Shown: piece by piece, positions 1-6,136 of the stretch | Layout of the letters: each line of letters starts with the position of its first letter | Position numbering within the stretch: the first letter of the stretch is position 1 | Assembly (NCBI GenBank): GCA_964441755.1 | Contig: CAYTVG010000047.1 | Coordinates: 1-8,189, forward strand | DNA length: 8,189 bases | Reading direction: 5' to 3' | Source of the DNA: JAUMBM01 sp964441755 | GTDB lineage: Bacteria; Bacteroidota; Bacteroidia; Chitinophagales; Saprospiraceae | Position numbers and translations under genes: made by a program | Notes under the pieces: model-generated | Told to the model about the DNA's origin: nothing | Database searches by the model: none | The model's input: the letters and a program-made list of their open reading frames with translations, nothing else

Positions 1-2
1 CC

Positions 3-3000
3 AACGGACAGGGGGTGAGCGTGAGTGTGAGCGTTGCGGGCGAAAACCCGCTCTGCGCACAGACGTACAACAACCTGTTTACGGCGCCGGGTGACTGTGT
101 GGCGCCGCAGATCAGCTGTCCTGGCAGTGTGACGGTCTCGTCGTCTCAGGACAGCTGCGGGGCGGTGGTGAGCTATGCCCTGCCGACAGCGACGGACAAC
201 GTTGCAGGTGTGACGCTGAACCGTACGGGCGGCCCTGCGAGCGGGAGCTTTTTTGCGCTGGGAGCGACGACAGTGAGCTGGCGGGCGACGGATGCTGCGG
301 GCAACACGGCCGACTGCTCGTTTGTGGTGACGGTCAGTGAGGTGGCACCGCGGGCGCTGTGCCGGGATGTGTCGATCTATCTGGACAACAACGGTGAGGC
401 GGCTATTGCGGTAGCAGACATCGATGCGGGCTCGGCGGACAACTGCGGGATTGCTTCGCGGGTGCTGAGCAATACATCGTTTGACTGCGACAGCACGGGT
501 GCGCGCACTGTGCGGCTGACGGTGACGGACAGTGCAGGGCTTACGGCTGTGTGTACTGCGACGGTGACGGTGGCTGATACGACAGCACCGGTGCTGGTGT
601 GCCGCAGCAGTACGCTGGTGCTGACGACGGGTAACACCCTAAACCTGCAGGAATCAGACGTAGTAGACCAGCTCAACACGGCAGACAACTGCGGTATCAG
701 CAGCATCAGCATCCCGTCGCTGAGTTTCAACATCGGCAATGCGGGTCTGATTGTGCCCATACAGGTGAGTGCGGTGGACGTATCGGGTAACAGCAGCAGC
801 TGTGTCGGCAGCGTGCAACTGGTATCGGGCGATGATCCCTACCAGGGCTGGAGTGTCGACAATCCTTCGGGCTATACCTATACCGCCAACCTGACGGCAC
901 AGCTGGTGATCGACGGGGAAGTGGACAATGACACGAGCAAGGTGGTGGCACTGCTGTCGGGCAGTGAGGTGCGGGCGGTGAATACGCCGGTGCGCATCGG
1001 CACGCAGGTGTTCCACTTCTTTACAATCTACTCGAATGTAGCCGGCGGAGAGCGGCTGCAGATAAAGCTGTACGACCCGTCGACGGAGGCAGTGCTGACG
1101 TCTGTGGACAGCTTCACCTTCCGGCAGCAGACGGTGACGGGCTCACTGGATGCGCCTTACGAGCTGTCGTTCAGCTCGGACGGGGATCTGCTGATCAGCA
1201 TGGAGGCGATACCGGGGCAGCGGCGGCTGCAGGGGATGGACTTCCGGCCGGTGGCGCTGCGGGATTATCTGAACCAGCGGGACAGTGACCCGATTGTGTG
1301 GGAGGTGTCGGATAACCCCTACTTTGCGACGGTGGTCAGCAACGATACTTTATATGTCTCCCCCGTGAGTACAAGCTGGACAGGCAGTACCAGCCTTGCG
1401 ATACAGGCCACCGAGCAGACGCTGAATGCCTACACGGCAGCGAGTAGTCTTTCGCTGGAGATACTGCCGGGCTATGCGGGACCAACATTTGAGACCGTAC
1501 CACCGCAGTATGCGGCGCCCGGGGAGACCTTCGGCGTGGTGGCGCTGGCTGATTACGAGACGACTTACACGGGCAGCTGCCTGAACTATAGTTTATCCCC
1601 CCTGCTTCCGGAGGCCATGATCCCCCCCTTGCCATTGCCTGCCTGGAGCGTCAACGGTGCTGCCTACAGCCACACCATGAGTGTGACCCTGCAGGCGCGC
1701 TACACGCCTGACTACCTGTTTAGTCATGCCGACGACCGGGTGGCCGCCTTCATTGGCGGTCAGCTCCGGGGCGTGGCCTCAGCCCAGGTGCTGGGCGGAC
1801 GGCGGCTGTTCCTGCTGCAGGTGTATGACAATCAGGTACAGGGTGCAAGTGTGGAACTGCGGCTGTACAGCGGTGCGCTGGGGCGTGAATTTGTGCTGGC
1901 CGAGCCGCTGACCTTCAGTTCGGGTGGACAGGTAGGTACGCCCGACAGTCCGCTGAGTGCAGACTTTGCGCCGGTGCTGGTGAGCCTTGCGGCTGACGGC
2001 CAGCTGCGGGTGAGCCTTCGGGACACGAGCTGGCAGGGCAGCCTGTCGGTGATGGCCAGGGCTGCAGACTGTGACTTTGGCGAGGAGCTGCAGGCGGATA
2101 CGCAGATCGATTACTGCCGTGGTGTAGACAGCGACGGTGACGGCTACTGCGACTTTCTGGATCCCGATCCGCTGGATGCCTGCGTACCTGACCGGCTCAA
2201 CAGCGCCTGTGATTTTGACGGTGACGGCGTGTATGCAGATGTGGATCCGGATGATGAAGACCCCTGTGTACCGGGTATATTGGTTGCTTCACAGGCTGTG
2301 CAGCACCCGGGCTGTGCGGGCAGCACAGACGGCTCGTTTACGCTGCAGCTGTCGAGTGCCTACTGCAGCGGGGGCAGTTTTGATGTGCGGATGGTAGAAG
2401 CCGCCACGGGCGCTACAAGATTGTTGGGCAGCAATGTGACGCTGCCGGCCAGCATAGCAGTGGCGAATGTAGGCGTAGGCAGCTACGGCATAGAGCTGTC
2501 GATCGCCAGTGCGGGCGGCTGCAATGTGGCCACCAGCTGCTACCCGGCCCTGACACCCTCGGTAGCGGTACTCATCAGTCAGGATACAACCCCTCCGGTG
2601 CTGGTGGTGCGCGACGGCAGCCAGCAGTTGCAGCAGCAACTGCAGCAGGCCTACAGCGCCGATGCCGATGACTGCGCAGCCAACCTAAGCTGGACGGTGG
2701 AAGTGCAGGACAACTGCAGTCTGCCGGGCTACCGGCCGACGCTGGCAGCGGTGCTGACGGCGGTGGGGGTATCCCCAGCCCCGGCGCTGAGCGTGACAGG
2801 CCCCGATGCGAATCAGCGCTACAGCCTGTCGATGCGCCTGCCGGTGGGCAGCCACCGGCTGGAGCTGACGGGTACGGACACCGACGGCAATGAGACGGTT
2901 ATTAGCTATACATTTGATATTATGGACAACACAGCCCCGGTGGCAGTATGCCGCGATGCAACGGTAGCCCTGGGGACAGACGGAACATTCACACTAACGG

Positions 3001-4094
3001 GAGAACTGCTGGACGGCGGCTCCACCGACAACTGCGGCATTACGAGCCGGACAGTGGAAGGCGGCAGCCTGCTGAGCTGTGCGCAGGCCGGAGAAGAGGT
3101 GGTGCGCAGCCTGCGGGTGACGGACGCTGCGGGCAACAGCAGCAGCTGCGAAGCCGTCATCACGGTTGATGGCGGCAGCGGCCTGCCTGCCGGCTGGCAG
3201 GCAGTATCCGTGGGCGGCACTACGGGCAGTGTAGACTGGGGAGCCTGCAGCGATGAGCTGGTGATCAGTGCAGCGGGCACGCTGGGCGGCGGTAACGACG
3301 CCTACTACGGCGTACAGCGGCAGCTGTGCGGCGATGGCGAGCTGCGGGCGCGGATCGTAGGGCTTACCGGCAGCGGCTGGGGCGGCATACAGCTGCGGGA
3401 GACCAATGCGGTGCTGTCGAAAAAGGTGCTGCTGAAAAACAACATGCTGCCCTTCATCCGGCGCGAGGTGAGAAGCCAGACGGGCGGGCAGCTGCAGTCA
3501 CAGCAGCTTTTTTTACCCAACCAAAGCTGGCTGCGGCTGGTGCGCAGCGGCAATGATTTTATAGGCTACAGCTCGGCCGACGGCCAGAGCTGGCAGTCGA
3601 TCTTTTTCTTTGCCATACCGATGGGACAGTGTATCGAGCTGGGGCTGTTTGCAGAGAGCACGGGCAGTGAGCAGGTGGTGGTGCGCTTTACGGATGTGCA
3701 GGTGATTGGCTTGTCGGAAGGGAATGATGACAATCTGGCCTATCTGCAGACGGAAGGCACAGGCAGCAAGCCTGCAGCAGACAGGCCTGCCGGGCTGCAG
3801 ACAGCAGCGCTGCAGCCTGCGTATGATGAAAGCCTTGCCAGAGAGGCAGCAGAAGCTCAGTCACCAATGATTTCGATCTACCCCAACCCAGCCCGGGAGG
3901 TGGTACACATCAGCGGTGGTGAAGGGCTGGAGGTAAGCTGGCACAACCTGCTGGGGCAAGTCGTACGGCGCGACCTGCTGCGCGGCGGGCAGAGCCTGCT
4001 GGACGTATCGGCCATGCCGCGGGGCGTATACTGGCTGCGGCTGCGGCAGCAGGGCAAGGAAATAGCCTGTCGGCGACTGTTGCTCGCGCACTAA
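3..4094 (+). CDS. Large T9SS-secreted multidomain surface protein (HYR/Ig-like repeats), 5' end outside window
   Basis: The frame is open to the left edge, so the GTG at 15 is an internal codon and the signal peptide is not seen. Numbering residues from base 15, the order is: an HYR domain (27-109); two Cys-containing Ig-like repeats with a DNCGI core (110-188, 189-271); a 'GSEVRAV' module (about 279-386); a cadherin-like IPGQ stretch (about 396-540); a second such module, 'GGQLRGVA' (544-652); another short Ig-like strand set; two DxDxDG calcium loops (705-754); a SprB-like segment (758-855); a further HYR-like domain (856-971) and DNCGI repeat (972-1054); a DUF1349/concanavalin-like domain with SWLRLVRSGN (1055-1236); a linker; and a type A sorting domain (1285-1359) starting SIYPNPA and ending in basic and hydrophobic residues. 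By family knowledge it is exported by T9SS and held at or released from the cell surface; an adhesive role is inferred. The stop is TAA at 4092. Confidence 0.93.
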   Translation, partial: NGQGVSVSVSVAGENPLCAQTYNNLFTAPGDCVAPQISCPGSVTVSSSQDSCGAVVSYALPTATDNVAGVTLNRTGGPASGSFFALGATTVSWRATDAAGNTADCSFVVTVSEVAPRALCRDVSIYLDNNGEAAIAVADIDAGSADNCGIASRVLSNTSFDCDSTGARTVRLTVTDSAGLTAVCTATVTVADTTAPVLVCRSSTLVLTTGNTLNLQESDVVDQLNTADNCGISSISIPSLSFNIGNAGLIVPIQVSAVDVSGNSSSCVGSVQLVSGDDPYQGWSVDNPSGYTYTANLTAQLVIDGEVDNDTSKVVALLSGSEVRAVNTPVRIGTQVFHFFTIYSNVAGGERLQIKLYDPSTEAVLTSVDSFTFRQQTVTGSLDAPYELSFSSDGDLLISMEAIPGQRRLQGMDFRPVALRDYLNQRDSDPIVWEVSDNPYFATVVSNDTLYVSPVSTSWTGSTSLAIQATEQTLNAYTAASSLSLEILPGYAGPTFETVPPQYAAPGETFGVVALADYETTYTGSCLNYSLSPLLPEAMIPPLPLPAWSVNGAAYSHTMSVTLQARYTPDYLFSHADDRVAAFIGGQLRGVASAQVLGGRRLFLLQVYDNQVQGASVELRLYSGALGREFVLAEPLTFSSGGQVGTPDSPLSADFAPVLVSLAADGQLRVSLRDTSWQGSLSVMARAADCDFGEELQADTQIDYCRGVDSDGDGYCDFLDPDPLDACVPDRLNSACDFDGDGVYADVDPDDEDPCVPGILVASQAVQHPGCAGSTDGSFTLQLSSAYCSGGSFDVRMVEAATGATRLLGSNVTLPASIAVANVGVGSYGIELSIASAGGCNVATSCYPALTPSVAVLISQDTTPPVLVVRDGSQQLQQQLQQAYSADADDCAANLSWTVEVQDNCSLPGYRPTLAAVLTAVGVSPAPALSVTGPDANQRYSLSMRLPVGSHRLELTGTDTDGNETVISYTFDIMDNTAPVAVCRDATVALGTDGTFTLTGELLDGGSTDNCGITSRTVEGGSLLSCAQAGEEVVRSLRVTDAAGNSSSCEAVITVDGGSGLPAGWQAVSVGGTTGSVDWGACSDELVISAAGTLGGGNDAYYGVQRQLCGDGELRARIVGLTGSGWGGIQLRETNAVLSKKVLLKNNMLPFIRREVRSQTGGQLQSQQLFLPNQSWLRLVRSGNDFIGYSSADGQSWQSIFFFAIPMGQCIELGLFAESTGSEQVVVRFTDVQVIGLSEGNDDNLAYLQTEGTGSKPAADRPAGLQTAALQPAYDESLAREAAEAQSPMISIYPNPAREVVHISGGEGLEVSWHNLLGQVVRRDLLRGGQSLLDVSAMPRGVYWLRLRQQGKEIACRRLLLAH
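849..1172 (+). repeat. Protein module copy 1 in the long surface protein
   Basis: This stretch encodes a beta-rich module that begins with a Trp-containing segment, has a TAQLVIDG strand, a DTSKVVALLSGSEVRAV core, an aromatic HFFTIYSN strand, a GERLQIKLYD strand, and a proline-bearing exit near DAPYELSF. The same order of elements recurs at 1644-1970, so this is an internal duplication at the protein level. The DNA copies are visibly diverged. I recognise the pattern as common in Bacteroidota surface proteins but cannot put a reliable family name on it. Confidence 0.6.
1644..1970 (+). repeat. Protein module copy 2 in the long surface protein
   Basis: This is the second copy of the module at 849-1172. 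It keeps the opening Trp, the acidic D-D-R-V-A-A-F core followed by GGQLRGVA, the RLFLLQVYDN strand in place of HFFTIYSN, the VELRLYSG strand, and an exit at DSPLSADFA that matches DAPYELSF. It has the better preserved R-G-V-A motif; copy 1 reads R-A-V. A proline-rich linker containing C6 and C7 runs lies immediately before it (1597-1628). Confidence 0.6.
2127..2276 (+). other. Calcium-loop hinge (thrombospondin type 3-like) in the long surface protein
   Basis: Two acidic loops, DSDGDGYCDFLDPDP and DFDGDGVYADVDPDDEDPC, follow each other around paired cysteines. The DxDxDG spacing is the calcium-binding pattern of thrombospondin type 3 repeats and related dockerin/EF-hand loops. Such hinges commonly sit between folded domains of secreted adhesins and stiffen on binding calcium. 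Calcium binding here is inferred from the motif. The paralogue at 6241-6390 has the same hinge in a partly degraded form. Confidence 0.75.
3867..4091 (+). other. T9SS type A sorting domain of the long surface protein
   Basis: The last 75 residues carry the typical elements in order: SIYPNPA, then VSWHNLLGQVV, then LDVSAMPRGVYWLRL, then a short basic and hydrophobic end. This is the C-terminal signal that directs export through the type IX secretion system of Bacteroidota. A Gln/Ala/Pro-rich linker of roughly 48 residues separates it from the concanavalin-like domain. Confidence 0.9.
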
Positions 4095-4098
4095 AACA

Positions 4099-4219
4099 GG
4101 AGGCACGGGCAGCGAGCCGATGGTAGTGCGCTTTACAGATGTGAAGGGGACGGACTTTCAGGAAACAATGACGACGATCCGGCCTACCTTGCACACGGAA
4201 AGCAGTGAGCCTGCTGTGG
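4099..4219 (+). pseudogene. Remnant of a paralogous surface-protein gene, frameshifted
   Basis: Five bases after the TAA of the long gene, the DNA repeats the stretch 3653-3779 of that gene with scattered substitutions. In one frame it reads G-T-G-S-E-P-M-V-V-R-F-T-D-V, matching S-T-G-S-E-Q-V-V-V-R-F-T-D-V near the end of the concanavalin-like domain. After about 4160 the match moves to another frame, GNNDDDPAYLAHGKQ against GNDDNLAYLQTEG, and ends at a TGA (4206-4208), with weak DNA similarity to about 4219. There is no start of its own, no sorting domain and a frameshift, so it is a dead 3' scrap of a third family member. The alternative is a partial tandem duplication of the long gene itself. 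Confidence 0.75.
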
Positions 4220-4232
4220 TGTGTCTTACTTA

Positions 4233-4272
4233 TACAAAGCCCCTTTGGCAGCACTGCCAAAGGGGCTTTGTA
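4233..4272. terminator. Perfect 19-bp hairpin, likely terminator between convergent genes
   Basis: Bases 4233-4251 are the exact reverse complement of 4254-4272, with only CA between them; in practice the tip opens to a slightly larger loop. The stem is rich in G-C in its core (GCCCC/GGGGC). It lies downstream of the long + strand gene and of the gene on the - strand, so it could serve both. There is no clean T run right after it on either strand, so termination is inferred from shape and position. Confidence 0.7.
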
Positions 4273-4459
4273 CATACTATATTTTGGCAATGTCAGCCTT
4301 GAGTGGCCGTAATCCGGCCTTCCTGCAGAGGCAGCAAGTAGCGATACAAGTGACAGTGCACAACACGTCCGGGTGGCTGCAGTCAGCAATAACAACAAGC
4401 ATTCCTGCCTGTTTTTTGGAAAAAGCCAAAGCCGGGTGGGAACTATATATTATTACAAC
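4273..4459. other. Intergenic stretch without recognisable features
   Basis: This is about 190 bases between the hairpin and the stop codon of the - strand gene, less GC-rich than the genes. I see no credible ORF, tRNA or strong promoter. A 5-bp TTTGG/CCAAA hairpin near 4411-4427 and a 7-bp GGGTGGG/CCCACCC pairing near 4434-4471 are too weak to call as terminators. Confidence 0.5.
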
Positions 4460-6028
4460 CTATCCCCCACCCTCCCCTTCTGCGGGCGGAGCGAGCTCCG
4501 GAGCAGGCGCAGGTGCAACCACTGGCGGCGCCTCCGGCTTTATCTCCGGGAAACTGAGTACACCCGTTAGCTGTCGCGAGATTCGGGCTGTTGACCGCCT
4601 GCTGGGCAGCTGCAAAGACAGCTCGTACTGGTATTTGCTAAACTGCTTATCATCAATTCGGTGCATGGGCCAAGTCTCCAGGGTTTCGAGGAAGATCGTG
4701 TAAGAAGCGCGCGCGGGGTCTGGCTGGATAGAGGTCACGCGCGCCAGTAAGGACTCCTCCGGCTTATCTTCGCGCCAGATGCGCAGTCCGCTGACGACCG
4801 GCTGCTGGCTGAAGTCTACAGGGTTTTCTTTATCCGTCACCTCTGCCCGGCACTGCCACTGAAAGGCCAACTGGCGATCATCCTGCACCCGCAGATCAAA
4901 GCGTCCCGGCAGCGGCTGCAACTGCGGATGCAGGCTCAGCGGCAGCTGAGCGGCCACAGCAAAGCGCAGATAGCGGCCACCGAGCGGCTGCGCCGAGCGC
5001 AGCACATAGCTGACATTCAGCTGCGTAGGCCGCTCCGCCACCGGCACTTTAAACACCGCCTGGTTGGGCAGCCCGGTCACCACAAACTGCCCCCTGGCCG
5101 GCGCCCCGTTGGCCGGTGGCAGCCAGCCGGCCTGTAGCTGGGGGGTGGTCGAAAAAAGCTCGCCCCCCACCGACTCAATGACCCAAGGCTGCCGGCAGAG
5201 CTCCTCCGTCATGCCTTCCACCAGGACCACATGCTGAAAATCCAGTCCCTCAGCCACCACCGGATAATCGCGCACCAACTGGAAGATAGGCTGCAGGCCT
5301 GCGAAGTAGATCTCGATATCGGCCGGCGAAGGCAGGGGTGAAAAAAGATTTTGTTTGATATAAGTACCTTGAAAATCAGCGAAAACGATCGTCTCCCAAT
5401 TGGTACCACTATAAGCAGCCGTGTTGAGTCGCCCGTTGGACAGCTGCGCCTTCAGCTCGCTGCTCAGCGGGCCATTGATATTGACGCCCAGCTCTGCGTC
5501 TACCCGCCGCGCCTCCTCGGCCGTGCCCAGGTGCTTGATCATCACCCCCTGAAACTCGCGCAGGTAGTAGGCTTTACCGATGTATTCGGGGAACTGCTGG
5601 TAAAAATGCCAGAGGCGAAACATCAGCTCTGTCGTCGACTGGTCGCGGCGCTCCAGCACCGCCTTCAGCGGGCTCACAAAAGAGCCCGACAGCGCCATGA
5701 CCGTCGACTTGCGGTTTTCGTCGGTACTCAGTGCCGCCCGGAAGGCCGTATACGGCGGCTCGATGCCCGCATCCAGCGAAGCTTTCAGGTAGCCGCTGCA
5801 GTTTTTGGTCAGTAAAAAAGCATCAAAGTGGCCGTTGGGGTCGAGTAAAAAGGGCGTTGCCCCCGCCTGCAGGAGGCGCGTGGGTGTATAGTTGACCATA
5901 TCGAGCGTAGTGGCCAGTTCCTGCTGGTGAAAAATATAGTTCATCAGTCCGCCGCCACTGATATTGGCCGTCTCCACCTTGGTGCGCATCGTCCTGCTGC
6001 CCACAAAGCGCACAATATCCGGGGGCAC
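4460..6028 (-). CDS. Unrecognised protein, probably 5'-truncated
   Basis: From the GTG at 6028 the protein has 522 residues; an ATG lies 13 codons further in (5989). I do not recognise the family. There is no signal peptide or membrane segment, and few cysteines. The first half looks globular and mixed, with many aromatic residues (for example LWHFYQQFPEYIGKAYYLREF). The second half, from about residue 300, alternates in the way of beta-sandwich domains (GRYLRFAVAAQLPLSLHP; YTIFLETLETW). The last 28 residues are a Pro/Ala/Glu tail ending in Gly residues. Upstream of 6028 the frame stays open to a TGA at 6203 with no ATG, GTG or TTG, and roughly the first 33 codons of that extension read like normal protein (for example LGYALQRVFRKHFEF). 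The true start therefore seems to have been lost at the join near 6127. Coding composition is G-rich, like the first gene. Confidence 0.75.
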   Translation of the reverse strand: MPPDIVRFVGSRTMRTKVETANISGGGLMNYIFHQQELATTLDMVNYTPTRLLQAGATPFLLDPNGHFDAFLLTKNCSGYLKASLDAGIEPPYTAFRAALSTDENRKSTVMALSGSFVSPLKAVLERRDQSTTELMFRLWHFYQQFPEYIGKAYYLREFQGVMIKHLGTAEEARRVDAELGVNINGPLSSELKAQLSNGRLNTAAYSGTNWETIVFADFQGTYIKQNLFSPLPSPADIEIYFAGLQPIFQLVRDYPVVAEGLDFQHVVLVEGMTEELCRQPWVIESVGGELFSTTPQLQAGWLPPANGAPARGQFVVTGLPNQAVFKVPVAERPTQLNVSYVLRSAQPLGGRYLRFAVAAQLPLSLHPQLQPLPGRFDLRVQDDRQLAFQWQCRAEVTDKENPVDFSQQPVVSGLRIWREDKPEESLLARVTSIQPDPARASYTIFLETLETWPMHRIDDKQFSKYQYELSLQLPSRRSTARISRQLTGVLSFPEIKPEAPPVVAPAPAPELAPPAEGEGGG

Positions 6029-6104
6029 GTAGTCGGGTCGCTCGATGGGCGAAGCGAAACCGCAGAATTCAAAATGCTTGCGGAAGACGCGCTGCAGCGC
6101 GTAG

Positions 6105-6136
6105 CCCAGGGTTGTACGTGCATAAACCTTTTCGGG
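6105..6136. other. Rearrangement or chimera junction between two truncated genes
   Basis: To the left, the - strand gene reads plausibly up to about 6125 without ever reaching a start codon suited to its length. To the right, similarity of the + strand protein to the long surface protein begins at F-R-A-A-S-W-T-G (6130 onward), which matches L-R-D-T-S-W-Q-G at residue 668 of that protein, mid-domain. Two genes cut at the same point and facing away from each other, with no promoter space between them, mark a join. I see no inverted repeat, target duplication or transposase here. Confidence 0.7.

Noticed and set aside
4120..4302. Small + strand ORF (60 codons) with an AGGAGG 16 bases upstream
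   Set aside because: Its first codons are the remnant of the concanavalin-like domain, the rest is translated hairpin, and the spacing from the AGGAGG is too long. Better explained as a gene scrap.
3910..4398. Open frame of 162 codons on the - strand
   Set aside because: It is antisense to the sorting domain and runs through the remnant and the perfect hairpin; its product is low-complexity and unlike any family.
4221..4703. Open frame of 160 codons on the + strand
   Set aside because: It reads through the hairpin and then antisense to the end of the - strand gene; no coding character.
6105..6136. Mobile-element insertion as the cause of the join
   Set aside because: No transposase, integrase, terminal inverted repeat or target duplication is visible on either side, and the order of the family fragments does not fit a simple insertion into one gene.
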